A stretch of 48,532 bases of DNA, from contig ONBO01000017.1 in NCBI GenBank assembly GCA_900316125.1, positions 1-48,532 of the forward strand. Reading direction: 5' to 3'. This document shows positions 16,513 through 24,916 of the stretch, one piece after another (position 1 is the first letter of the stretch; each line of letters begins with the position of its first letter). This DNA is from an uncultured Bacteroidales bacterium. GTDB taxonomy: Bacteria; Bacteroidota; Bacteroidia; Bacteroidales; Paludibacteraceae. The position numbers and the translations under genes were made by a program. The notes beneath the pieces were generated by a model, which searched no databases, was not told where the DNA came from, and saw only the letters and a list, made by a program, of their open reading frames with translations.

Positions 16513-19191
16513 TTATACTGTCAACTGGCTTAAATATCTCCCCGTCTCAGACTCTTTACACTTAACAAGTTCTTCTGGCGTGCCTTCAAAAACAACATGG
16601 CCGCCGGCATCGCCGCCGCCAGGGCCAAGGTCTATAATGTGGTCAGCCTGCACCATCACATCTGTGTTGTGCTCTATTATTATAAGGGTGTGTCCGCTCT
16701 CTATCAGCTTGTTGAAAGCAATCATTAGCGTGACAATATCTGAGCTGTGAAGACCTGTGGTGGGCTCATCAAAGATAAATATCCTGTTCTGCTGACTGTT
16801 TGTGGCAAGTATTGACGCCAGCTTCACTCTCTGGCTCTCACCGCCTGAAAGTGTGCTTGATGACTGTCCCAGCTTAATATACCCTATGCCCACATCCTGT
16901 AGAGGTTTCAGCCTCTTTACTATCTTCTGCGCAGTAAGAGAACTATCTTCAGAGAAAAACTCCACTGCCTGATTCACGGTCATATTGAGTACGTCATAGA
17001 TATTAACGCCTCTGTATTTCACATCTAAGATCTCCTGCTTATAGCGCTTGCCGTGGCACGCCTCACACTCAAGAACCACATCAGCCATAAACTGCATGGG
17101 CACCACTATAGTACCCTCACCCTGGCACTCTTCACATCGGCCGCCGGGAGAGTTGAAAGAGAAATAAGAGGCTGAGAACCCCATCTGGCGTGCAAGCTGC
17201 TGCTCCGCAAACAGATTTCTTATCTCATCAAAGGCTTTGAGGTATATACACGGATTTGAACGTGATGACTTGCCTATAGGGTTCTGGTCCACAAGCTCTA
17301 TGCCGCCAATGAGGTTAAGGCTGCCCTCTATTGAGCCAAAACTGCCCACATGCTCCACAGCATCACCTCTGTAACGCTTCACGGCACCGTAAAACAGATT
17401 CTTGACAAGAGTGGACTTGCCGCTGCCGCTCACGCCCGTAACCACAGTCATAACCCCTAGCGGGAACTTTACATTAAGGTTCTTCAGATTATTCTCTGTG
17501 GCACCTTTTATCTCTATATAGTTATTCCACTTGCGCCTAACCTTAGGCAAAGGCAGTTTCACAAGATTCTCAACATACTCCTTAGGCGAGCCCTGATAAA
17601 CAACCTGACCGCCCAGACGTCCAGCTCCCGGACCTATGTTTATCACATAATCTGCAGAAGCAATTATGTTTTCATCATGCTCCACCACCACCACAGTATT
17701 GCCAAGCGCCTGTAACTGACGCAGCACGTGAATAAGCTGGTCTGTGTTCTTTGGGTGCAGACCTATACTTGGCTCATCCAGAATATATAGAGAGCCCACA
17801 AGACTACTGCCCAGTGAGGTGGCAAGGTTTATTCTCTGGCTTTCACCGCCAGATAGTGTGTTTGACGCACGGTTGAGAGTGAGGTACTCAAGCCCCACCT
17901 CGTATAAATAATCAAGACGCGATGTTATCTCCGCCAAAAGTTTCTGAGCCACAGAGCGCTCATAATCAGAAAATTCAGCATTACGGAAAAACTCACGCAG
18001 CGCAGACACAGACATGGAGGTCATCTCAGTGATAGACTTGCCGCATACCTTGACATACTCAGCCTCTCGTCGCAGCCTTCCGCCTCCGCACTCAGGGCAG
18101 ACAGTCTTGCCCCTGTAGCGACTCAGCATGACACGGTACTGTATCTTGTACTGGTTCTGCTCCACAAATTTGAAAAACTCATCGAGTCCGTAGAAGTACT
18201 CATTACCTGTCCATAGCAGCCTCCGCTGCTCCGGTGTGAGCTCATAATAAGGACGGTGTATAGGGAACCCGAACTTGGAGGCATGTTTTATGAGGTTCTG
18301 TTTATCCTCCCCCATAATCTTGCCACGCCACGGGGCAATTGCATCCTCATACACAGAAAGTGTCTTATTTGGCACCACAAGGTTCTCATCAATGCCTATT
18401 ATATTGCCAAAGCCCTGACACTTAGGGCATGCGCCCATCGGACTGTTAAAATTAAAAAGTTGCTCTGACGGCTCTTCAAACCTAATGCCGTCAGCCTCAA
18501 AATTCTCAGAGAACTCACGCTCCCCCACATAGCACACACCACCACCCTCATAAAAGGCAGTCTCCACAGAATCTGCCATACGGTTCAGGAACGGCTGGTC
18601 ATGCTGTACAGTGAAACGCTCTATTACAAGAAACGCCTTATCGTAAGGTTTGTCATAACTGCTAAAATCATCAATTCTCACATACTCACCATTAACAAAC
18701 ACCCTGCTGAACCCCTGCGTTTTAAGAAGCCCCACTTTTGACGTGTCTGCAATAGGCGCAAGAAGCACCTGCTTCTCCCCTTCAGGAAGAGAGACCATGT
18801 AGTCAAGCACATCCTTAATCTGATGCTTTGTGACCACCACCCCTGATACAGGCGATACGGTCTTGCCTATACGGGCGAATAGCAGTTTCAGATAATCATA
18901 TATCTCCGTCGATGTCCCCACCGTGGAACGTGGGTTACGGGTCTTTACCTTCTGCTCCACAGCAATGGCAGGCGGAAGATTATCTATAAAGTCAACATCG
19001 GGGCGTTGCTGGTTAGCCACAAACTGGCGGGCGTATGAGGAGAGGCTCTCCACATAACGCCTCTGGCCCTCCGCGTACAGAGTGTCAAAGGCAAGTGAAG
19101 ACTTCCCGCTTCCGCTCACACCGGTTATAACAACCAGTTTGCCGGAAGGAATGGTTATTGAATGGAGAATGGACAATGGAGAATGGTGCAT
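16513..19191 (-). CDS. uvrA: excinuclease ABC subunit A, altered N-terminus
   Basis: UvrA is the damage-sensing ABC ATPase of nucleotide excision repair. The 892-residue protein has Walker A motifs GVSGSGKSS (24-32) and GVSGSGKSTL in the second half, two LSGGESQR signatures, and zinc-binding CxxC pairs (CPKCQGFG, CPECGGGR, CEECQGEG with CEACHGKRY). The C-terminus is complete. The N-terminus is not: most UvrA proteins begin with about 20 more residues including IRGARxHNLKNI, whereas this one begins [20 protein letters not shown], with residues 2-11 encoded by a heptamer repeat. An in-frame TAG at 19207-19209 excludes a longer start. The start overlaps the pfkA stop (TAATG). A function defect is possible but not shown. 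Confidence 0.93.
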   Translation of the reverse strand: MHHSPLSILHSITIPSGKLVVITGVSGSGKSSLAFDTLYAEGQRRYVESLSSYARQFVANQQRPDVDFIDNLPPAIAVEQKVKTRNPRSTVGTSTEIYDYLKLLFARIGKTVSPVSGVVVTKHQIKDVLDYMVSLPEGEKQVLLAPIADTSKVGLLKTQGFSRVFVNGEYVRIDDFSSYDKPYDKAFLVIERFTVQHDQPFLNRMADSVETAFYEGGGVCYVGEREFSENFEADGIRFEEPSEQLFNFNSPMGACPKCQGFGNIIGIDENLVVPNKTLSVYEDAIAPWRGKIMGEDKQNLIKHASKFGFPIHRPYYELTPEQRRLLWTGNEYFYGLDEFFKFVEQNQYKIQYRVMLSRYRGKTVCPECGGGRLRREAEYVKVCGKSITEMTSMSVSALREFFRNAEFSDYERSVAQKLLAEITSRLDYLYEVGLEYLTLNRASNTLSGGESQRINLATSLGSSLVGSLYILDEPSIGLHPKNTDQLIHVLRQLQALGNTVVVVEHDENIIASADYVINIGPGAGRLGGQVVYQGSPKEYVENLVKLPLPKVRRKWNNYIEIKGATENNLKNLNVKFPLGVMTVVTGVSGSGKSTLVKNLFYGAVKRYRGDAVEHVGSFGSIEGSLNLIGGIELVDQNPIGKSSRSNPCIYLKAFDEIRNLFAEQQLARQMGFSASYFSFNSPGGRCEECQGEGTIVVPMQFMADVVLECEACHGKRYKQEILDVKYRGVNIYDVLNMTVNQAVEFFSEDSSLTAQKIVKRLKPLQDVGIGYIKLGQSSSTLSGGESQRVKLASILATNSQQNRIFIFDEPTTGLHSSDIVTLMIAFNKLIESGHTLIIIEHNTDVMVQADHIIDLGPGGGDAGGHVVFEGTPEELVKCKESETGRYLSQLTV
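19160..19187. repeat. tandem 7-bp repeat array 2, inside uvrA 5' end
   Basis: Four heptamers on the plus strand: GAATGGA, GAATGGA, CAATGGA, GAATGGT. In the uvrA direction this reads as CATTCTC/CATTGTC-like units and encodes residues 2 to about 11. It is one or two bases from the consensus of the other arrays. Confidence 0.8.
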
Positions 19192-20171
19192 TAAATAGAT
19201 AATGTTCTAAGAACTTGCAATAAGCGCTTGTTAATTGGTTTGTCATCCTTGATGGCACGAGAGAACGGCACATATACAATCTCGTCATTCTGAATACCCA
19301 CCATCAGGTTGCGCTGGTCGTCAAGAAGAGCCTCAACTGCAGCAGCACCCATACGGCTTGCAAGTATTCTGTCAGTTGCAGAAGGGGTGCCACCTCTCTG
19401 TATGTGACCAAGTACAACCACGCGCACGTCATATTGCGGATAGTCTTTCTTTACCTTCTCAGCCACACCGTTTGCACCTCCGGTTACGTCACTTTCAGCT
19501 ACAAGCACAATACTACTATTCTTGGTCTTACGGAAACCGTTTTGAATAACCTCAGCAAGCATATCCTCCTTGATGGCAACCTCCGGTATCACAGCAGCCT
19601 CAGCACCTGAAGCTATAGCGGCGTTAAGAGCAAGGAAACCAGCGTCACGGCCCATAACCTCTACAAAGAATAGACGCTCATGAGAAGATGCTGTGTCTCT
19701 GATTTTATCCACACACTCAATCACTGTATTAAGAGCGGTATCGTAGCCAATGGTCTTATCGGTGCCGCAAAGGTCATTATCTATAGTACAAGGAACACCT
19801 ACAATAGGTACATTGAACTCTTGTGCAAAAGTCCTTGCACCAGTAAAGGTACCATCACCACCAAGAACTACAAGAGCATCAATATTATGCTTCTGCATGG
19901 TTTCGAACGCCTGCTTGCGTCCTTCCGGGGTCTTGAACTCAGGGCAGCGGGCAGTTTTGATTATAGTACCACCGTGTTGTATGATATTACTTACATTCTG
20001 TGTCTTGAAGTCAAGAATCTCGTCTGTTATAAGACCTTTGTAACCACGGCATATAGCCTTTACTGCCAAGCCGTTAAAGATTGCTGAACGTGTAACTGCT
20101 CTCAGGGCGGCATTCATACCGGGAGCGTCACCTCCTGAGGTGAGGACTCCAATAGTTTTAATCTCGTACAT
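19191..20171 (-). CDS. pfkA: ATP-dependent 6-phosphofructokinase
   Basis: Catalyses fructose 6-phosphate to fructose 1,6-bisphosphate in glycolysis. 326 residues, close to the 320 of E. coli Pfk[26 protein letters not shown] is the ATP-binding start; GGDGT (104-108) has glycine at the position that is aspartate in PPi-dependent enzymes, and TIDND (129-133, catalytic Asp131) is preceded by Cys128 rather than the lysine of PPi-type enzymes. I therefore call it ATP-dependent. GRDAGFLAL and [13 protein letters not shown] are the fructose-phosphate binding motifs. It overlaps the uvrA start and lies 10 bases after ispH. Confidence 0.96.
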   Translation of the reverse strand: MYEIKTIGVLTSGGDAPGMNAALRAVTRSAIFNGLAVKAICRGYKGLITDEILDFKTQNVSNIIQHGGTIIKTARCPEFKTPEGRKQAFETMQKHNIDALVVLGGDGTFTGARTFAQEFNVPIVGVPCTIDNDLCGTDKTIGYDTALNTVIECVDKIRDTASSHERLFFVEVMGRDAGFLALNAAIASGAEAAVIPEVAIKEDMLAEVIQNGFRKTKNSSIVLVAESDVTGGANGVAEKVKKDYPQYDVRVVVLGHIQRGGTPSATDRILASRMGAAAVEALLDDQRNLMVGIQNDEIVYVPFSRAIKDDKPINKRLLQVLRTLSI

Positions 20172-20181
20172 AGTTATTTAT

Positions 20182-21060
20182 TTAAGTATTGTTGTTTTTT
20201 ATATATTCTGCTATCTCCTCCATTTGCCATCGCGGAGTGCTTGTGGCTCCGCAGATTCCTATACTGGCAGCCCCTGTAAACCACGCACTCTCTATCTGAC
20301 CCACGTTTTGAATAAAGTGGCTGTTAGCGTTAACCGCGGCACACGCACAAAACAGAGACTTTGCGTTTGAACTTTTGTCTCCACCCACAAATATCACCAC
20401 ATCATGACGGCGTGCAAAATTTTCAATCTTTTTCTGCCGGCCTGCCACCTGACGGCATATTGTATCATACACCACAAGACCCGCTCCGTTTTCCAACCTG
20501 TTCTGAAGGTAAGTGCTCAGACTTTGAAACCCGTCAATGGGCTTGGTGGTCTGTGAAAACAGTATTATATCTCTGGTAAAGTCAATCCTTTCAAGCCCGG
20601 CCAAATCATTCTCACTCTCAACCACCACGGCCTCTCCGTTTGTCTGCCCCACAAGACCGTTAACCTCAGCATGACCGTTCTTTCCGTAAATAACTATCTG
20701 CGCGTTTCCACGTTCAAGATACGCCTTACGTATACGCTGCTGCAGTTTTAAGACAACAGGGCATGTTGCGTCAATTATCCTGATGCCAACAGACTCCGCC
20801 TCACTATATGTAGACGGCGGCTCTCCATGGGCCCTCAATAAAACCTTGCATCCTCCCAGATTTTTAAGATCTGAGTGCTCAATAATCCTTAGTCCTAGGT
20901 TTGAGAGGCGTTTGACCTCATCTCCGTTATGAACTATGTCACCTAAGCAGAATAGTGGCTCAGATGAATCTTCAAGCTCCTTTTCGGCCTTGGTTATAGC
21001 ATTCACCACCCCAAAACAGAACCCTGAATCAGAATCTATTTCAACTATCCTTTCCTGCAT
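20182..21060 (-). CDS. ispH: 4-hydroxy-3-methylbut-2-enyl diphosphate reductase
   Basis: The last enzyme of the MEP isoprenoid pathway, making IPP and DMAPP with an Fe-S cluster. 292 residues. The three cluster cysteines are present: Cys15 in GFCFGVVNAI, Cys100 in DATCPVVLKLQ and Cys202 in DTICRQVAGRQK. ATSTPRWQMEEI fits the conserved C-terminal substrate-binding region (GATSTP). There is no S1-domain fusion as in some clostridia. The start overlaps the last 16 bases of cmk. IPP feeds undecaprenyl phosphate synthesis by UppS, encoded elsewhere in this window. Confidence 0.96.
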   Translation of the reverse strand: MQERIVEIDSDSGFCFGVVNAITKAEKELEDSSEPLFCLGDIVHNGDEVKRLSNLGLRIIEHSDLKNLGGCKVLLRAHGEPPSTYSEAESVGIRIIDATCPVVLKLQQRIRKAYLERGNAQIVIYGKNGHAEVNGLVGQTNGEAVVVESENDLAGLERIDFTRDIILFSQTTKPIDGFQSLSTYLQNRLENGAGLVVYDTICRQVAGRQKKIENFARRHDVVIFVGGDKSSNAKSLFCACAAVNANSHFIQNVGQIESAWFTGAASIGICGATSTPRWQMEEIAEYIKNNNT

Positions 21061-21716
21061 GCCTCTTCAAACTTTTCCATAAGCCAGGCGTTCTGTCCCT
21101 CTATGGTCATTGAACCGTTATCAAGAACAATGGCGTCATCAGCCTTACGCAGCGGACTTTCCGCCCTTGTCTCATCAAGGTAGTCACGCCTTTTCACATT
21201 TTCAAGCACCTCATTAAAATCAACCTTCTCACCTTTTGCTGTCATTTCATCATAACGTCTTTGGGCTCTAATCTCTGCTGACGCCGTCACAAAAACCTTG
21301 AGTTCCGCATTGGGAAACACCACTGTGCCTATGTCACGTCCGTCCATCACCACCCCGCCGTTACTGCCCATGGCACGCTGCAAAGCCACCAGACGGCTAC
21401 GCACCTCAGGAATGGCACTCACGTAACTTACACTGTTACTAACCTCCATAGTACGTATGGCAGCAGAGACATTCTCTCCGCAGAGAGTGGTATTACCATC
21501 CTTGTCCTGACGCACGTCAATATCATCAAGCGCCGCTGTAAGTGCCTCTTTGTTCACATGTCCGCCGTTTATCCAGCCGTGGCGGAGTGCATAAAGCGCC
21601 ACCGCACGGTACATGGCACCAGTGTCCACGTATGTATAACCAACACTCTTGGCAAGCTGTTTTGCCATAGTACTCTTGCCACATGATGAATACCCGTCTA
21701 TTGCAATTGTAATCAT
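21045..21716 (-). CDS. cmk: cytidylate kinase
   Basis: Phosphorylates CMP and dCMP. 223 residues starting MITIAIDGYSSCGKSTMAKQLAKSVGYTYVDTGAMYRAVALYALR, with the P-loop GYSSCGKST (8-16) and the DTGAMYRA acceptor motif. VVMDGRDIGTVVFPNAELKVFVTAS and RRDYLDETRAESPLRKADDAIVLDNGSM are the CMP-binding and lid regions. It overlaps the porQ stop by 4 bases (ATGA) and ispH by 16. The cmk-ispH pairing is common in Bacteroidales. Confidence 0.96.
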   Translation of the reverse strand: MITIAIDGYSSCGKSTMAKQLAKSVGYTYVDTGAMYRAVALYALRHGWINGGHVNKEALTAALDDIDVRQDKDGNTTLCGENVSAAIRTMEVSNSVSYVSAIPEVRSRLVALQRAMGSNGGVVMDGRDIGTVVFPNAELKVFVTASAEIRAQRRYDEMTAKGEKVDFNEVLENVKRRDYLDETRAESPLRKADDAIVLDNGSMTIEGQNAWLMEKFEEACRKG

Positions 21717-22717
21717 ATCTTTTTCTTAAACCAATTCACATCCATAGCCAGTGAGAAGTGAGCCGTTACAGCAGACGTGCTGTAGAACGCCACACCTACT
21801 CCAAGGCGGAGCATATACAATCTGGCACCACCCCCAAATGAAAGACCTGACAGAGACATAACCGTAGGGTTCCCAAGAGTGAGTCCTCTGTCAAAATTAT
21901 AAGAGAGACCTATCCAGAACCTGTCTGACTTGGGAATAATGTCCATACCTATAATAAACTTACGCCCAATCATCAGCCCCACGCTCTTATCATTCCAGCT
22001 CTGAAGGTTCTGCAAAGTAAGGTGAAAAGCCAAGGGCGCCTTTTTCAAGCGCTTTGTAACGCCTAGGGCCAAGTTAAGCGGCATCCACTCTGATGCAAGT
22101 ACCGCATCATGAGGGCCGGCTATCCTGCCGCCAAAGTTTTGCAGCACAAGCCCCACATTCACCAGAGAGACTGTGTCATGGAACATGACGCCCACATCGC
22201 CGCCTAAAGAAAAAGAGGTGTATCCGCCGTAGCTGTTAATAACAGGCTTTAAGGTGGCACCTATAGAGAAATACCTGTTAAGCAACCTCGAATAGGTTGC
22301 GGTAAAGGCGAAATCATTGGCGCTCACAGTCCCTATCTCCGTGCCAGAAGCGTCATAACTCTTCATATTGCCATACATGGCAGCCTGAAAACCGCCCATA
22401 AACACATCATTTTCAGAGAATTTGTATGTATAGGCCGCACTAGTGTAGCCTGTATGGTACATATATACCGAGTAGTTTAAGTTAATCTGGTTATGAGACA
22501 CCGCTCCCAGCGATGCAGGGTTTGAGAAGGCGAACATCTGGTCACTGCCTATGAAGGATACTGTATTTCCGCCAAGAGCGGCGGTATGAGCAGAGACAGG
22601 GAACTCCAGAAAGGTGCTGACAGCCGTGCCCATCTGCTGAGCGCAGCACATCACGGCTGACTGCACAGCCACCGCAATGATAAAAGCCGACACGGTTCTA
22701 ACCCATGAACAATTCAC
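21713..22717 (-). CDS. porQ: T9SS outer-membrane protein PorQ
   Basis: PorQ is a beta-barrel of the type IX secretion attachment complex with PorU, PorV and PorZ. The protein reads like a 14-stranded FadL-type barrel: FPVSAHTAALGGNTVSFIGSDQMFAFSNPASLG near the N-terminus is the PorQ/PorV signature, then alternating strands and a C-terminal VTAHFSLAMDVNWFKKK. No ATG is available before the hydrophobic segment. The open frame reaches a TTG at 22747, but this codon lies within a TAATTTTG promoter element (22745-22752), so I prefer the GTG at 22717, giving a signal peptide ending MCCAQQ. The start is uncertain. First gene of porQ-cmk-ispH-pfkA-uvrA. Confidence 0.85.
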   Translation of the reverse strand: MNCSWVRTVSAFIIAVAVQSAVMCCAQQMGTAVSTFLEFPVSAHTAALGGNTVSFIGSDQMFAFSNPASLGAVSHNQINLNYSVYMYHTGYTSAAYTYKFSENDVFMGGFQAAMYGNMKSYDASGTEIGTVSANDFAFTATYSRLLNRYFSIGATLKPVINSYGGYTSFSLGGDVGVMFHDTVSLVNVGLVLQNFGGRIAGPHDAVLASEWMPLNLALGVTKRLKKAPLAFHLTLQNLQSWNDKSVGLMIGRKFIIGMDIIPKSDRFWIGLSYNFDRGLTLGNPTVMSLSGLSFGGGARLYMLRLGVGVAFYSTSAVTAHFSLAMDVNWFKKKI

Positions 22718-22744
22718 TGATACACCTAATATATAAAACAGTTC

Positions 22745-22752
22745 CAAAATTA
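22745..22752 (-). promoter_or_regulatory. -7 element of the porQ-cmk-ispH-pfkA-uvrA unit
   Basis: Minus-strand TAATTTTG matches TAnnTTTG. The -33 position shows TGTGG rather than TTTG. With a start near 22738 the leader to the proposed GTG is about 20 bases. Confidence 0.5.
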
Positions 22753-22855
22753 ATAAAAATCAAACTATTTTCCACACTTTTTAAGTTAAAGTTGCATATT
22801 AAAAAATTATATGAAAAAAAAAGCCCGTTATGAAGAGTATGTGAAAAAAAATTAT

Positions 22856-22863
22856 TACATTTG
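22856..22863 (+). promoter_or_regulatory. -7 element of the TonB-like gene
   Basis: TACATTTG fits TAnnTTTG; no TTTG at the -33 distance. Predicted leader of about 55 bases contains a bulged hairpin at 22873-22892 (GGGCA-A-GG with CCTGCCC, loop TTCGT). Confidence 0.5.
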
Positions 22864-22925
22864 CAAACACTTGGGCAAGGTTCGTCCTGCCCCGTCACAA
22901 AGTACAATAACTTTTAAACAATAAT

Positions 22926-23612
22926 ATGGAAATAAAAAAATCACCAAAGGCCGATATTGAGAACAGCAAATCAACGTCGCTGCTCATAGGCTTGACAGTA
23001 GCTTTGGGTATTTTGTTTGCCGCATTTGAGTGGTCTCAAAGCGAAATCAAAATCTACGACGAGGCTCTCCAGAATGTTGTAGAGGAGGATGAAGAGATGG
23101 TAGAAGTCACCTTCAGAGATGAAACTCCACCGCCACCTCCACCACCAGAACCGGAGACAGTACTTAGTGACGTTATTGAAATCAAGGAGAACACAGAAGA
23201 GGTTCAAACCGCCGATTTCTCAACTGAAGATGACGCAAACAAGGGCGTAGAGATACACGAGGTTGTTCAACAAGTTGAGGAGGAAGAGCCGGAAGAGCAG
23301 AAAATCCACCTCGTTGTGGAGAAGATGCCTGAGTTCCCTGGTGGTAATGACGCCATGAACCGCTGGCTTTCCAAGAACATTAAATACCCTCTTATAGCAC
23401 AAGAGAACAACATTCAGGGACGTGTAGTATGCCAGTTTGTTGTAAACAGTGACGGTAAGATTGTTGACGTACAGGTAGTACGTGGTGTAGAAGCCAGTCT
23501 TGACGCTGAGGCAGTGAGAGTTATCAAGTCTATGCCAGCCTGGACACCAGGACGTCAGGGAGGTAAGAATGTACGTGTGAAATACACATTGCCTATAAGA
23601 TTCAAACTATAA
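22926..23612 (+). CDS. TonB family energy transducer
   Basis: 228 residues with TonB architecture: a short cytoplasmic N-terminus, one membrane anchor (STSLLIGLTVALGILFAAFEWS, residues 17-38), a proline-rich periplasmic spacer (TPPPPPPPEPE) followed by an acidic region, and a C-terminal TonB domain (FPGGNDAMNRWLSKNIKYPLIAQENNIQGRVVCQFVVNSDGKIVDVQVVRG ... MPAWTPGRQGGKNVRVKYTLPIRFKL). It would transmit proton-motive energy from ExbB/ExbD to TonB-dependent outer-membrane receptors. ExbB/ExbD are not in the window, so the partner complex is unknown. Bacteroidota carry several paralogues. Single-gene unit with promoter and terminator. Confidence 0.93.
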   Translation: MEIKKSPKADIENSKSTSLLIGLTVALGILFAAFEWSQSEIKIYDEALQNVVEEDEEMVEVTFRDETPPPPPPPEPETVLSDVIEIKENTEEVQTADFSTEDDANKGVEIHEVVQQVEEEEPEEQKIHLVVEKMPEFPGGNDAMNRWLSKNIKYPLIAQENNIQGRVVCQFVVNSDGKIVDVQVVRGVEASLDAEAVRVIKSMPAWTPGRQGGKNVRVKYTLPIRFKL

Positions 23613-23635
23613 TCAGCCACACGCTGAACTATCAC

Positions 23636-23672
23636 AAAAGCCTTTCGTAAACTATTTTCGGAAGGCTTTTTA
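23636..23672 (+). terminator. terminator after the TonB-like gene
   Basis: AAAAGCCTT (23636-23644) pairs with AAGGCTTTT (23662-23670), with an inner CG/CG pair and an A/T-rich loop, followed by TT. It ends only about 10 bases before the hflX start codon. Confidence 0.75.
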
Positions 23673-23681
23673 AGTAACTAC

Positions 23682-24893
23682 ATGGAGCAGACAGAAAATT
23701 ATTCAGAGAGAGCGATACTCGTGGGTCTAATAACCCCTGAGCAGGATGAGCGCAAGGCTAACGAATACCTTGACGAGCTTGAATTTCTTTCAGACACAGC
23801 AGGAGCAGTAACCGTTAAAAAGTTTCTGCAAAGGCTTGACTACCCCAACTCAAAAACATTTGTGGGATCAGGCAAACTGGAAGAGATAAAGGTTTTTGTA
23901 CAGGATGAAAACAATGACATAAGCCTAGCCATATTTGATGACGAGCTATCCCCTGCCCAGCTCAGGAACCTGGAGTCAGAACTCAAAATCAAAATCCTTG
24001 ACCGCACCAACCTCATACTTGACATATTTGCAAAACGTGCCCAAACAGCGCACGCAAAGACTCAGGTAGAGTTGGCGCAATGCCGGTATATGCTGCCACG
24101 TCTGACCCGCCTCTGGACTCACCTTGACCGTCAGAGAGGTGGTATTGGAATGAGGGGCCCTGGTGAAACTCAGATAGAGACAGATAGAAAAATTCTGCTA
24201 AGAAAGATATCTCTGCTTAAAGAGGAACTCACACACATTGACAAAACTAAGAGCATACAGCGCAAGAACAGGGGCAAACTGGTGCGTGTGGCGCTTGTGG
24301 GATACACCAATGTGGGCAAATCCACAATTATGAACATGCTCAGCAAGTCCGAAGTGCTTGCAGAGAACAAACTGTTCGCCACACTTGACACCACGGTGCG
24401 CAAAGTGATAGTCCAAAACCTGCCGTTCCTATTGTCAGACACTGTGGGATTCATACGCAAACTGCCCCATGACCTGGTTGAGTCTTTCAAATCCACGCTT
24501 GATGAGGTGCGCGAGGCGGACATCCTGGTACACGTGGTAGACATATCACACCCATGTTTTGAAGAGCAGATAGCCGTGGTGGAGAACACGCTTAGCGAAC
24601 TTGACTCCAAAGGCAAACCTGTAATAATGGTCTTCAACAAAATTGACGCATATACATACGAGCCAAAGGACGCTGATGACCTGACAGACCGTACCAAAGA
24701 GAACATAACGCTTGAGGAGCTTGAGAGCACATGGATGTCAAAAATGAGAGACAACTGCATCTTTATCTCAGCCAAGAACAGAACAAACATAGAGAGCCTA
24801 AAAGATTTACTGTACGGGAGAGTTAAGGAGATACACACTAAACGTTTTCCCTATAATGACTTCCTCTTTGAGTACTACGATGAAGAGCAATAG
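23682..24893 (+). CDS. hflX: GTPase HflX
   Basis: HflX binds the 50S subunit and splits stalled or hibernating ribosomes, notably in heat stress. The 403 residues show the N-terminal HflX domain (VKKFLQRLDYPNSKTFVGSGKLEEIKVFV ... FDDELSPAQLRNLE), the conserved linker GGIGMRGPGETQIETDRK with its coiled coil, then the G domain: P-loop GYTNVGKST (about residues 207-215), DTVGFIRKLPHDLVESFKSTL (G3) and NKID (G4). The ATG sits directly behind a terminator hairpin, and no TAnnTTTG promoter is visible, so how it is transcribed is unclear; some read-through from the TonB-like gene may be needed. Confidence 0.95.
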   Translation: MEQTENYSERAILVGLITPEQDERKANEYLDELEFLSDTAGAVTVKKFLQRLDYPNSKTFVGSGKLEEIKVFVQDENNDISLAIFDDELSPAQLRNLESELKIKILDRTNLILDIFAKRAQTAHAKTQVELAQCRYMLPRLTRLWTHLDRQRGGIGMRGPGETQIETDRKILLRKISLLKEELTHIDKTKSIQRKNRGKLVRVALVGYTNVGKSTIMNMLSKSEVLAENKLFATLDTTVRKVIVQNLPFLLSDTVGFIRKLPHDLVESFKSTLDEVREADILVHVVDISHPCFEEQIAVVENTLSELDSKGKPVIMVFNKIDAYTYEPKDADDLTDRTKENITLEELESTWMSKMRDNCIFISAKNRTNIESLKDLLYGRVKEIHTKRFPYNDFLFEYYDEEQ

Positions 24894-24916
24894 CAACCCC
24901 ATTAAATCATAATACA

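Noticed and set aside
19085..19288. 67-codon minus-strand frame over the pfkA/uvrA junction as the missing UvrA start
   Set aside because: It is in a different frame, lacks the IRGARxHNLKNI pattern, and just reads through pfkA codons.
19191..20171. PPi-dependent phosphofructokinase
   Set aside because: GGDGT and Cys128 before TIDND fit the ATP-dependent class; PPi enzymes have GGDDT and lysine.
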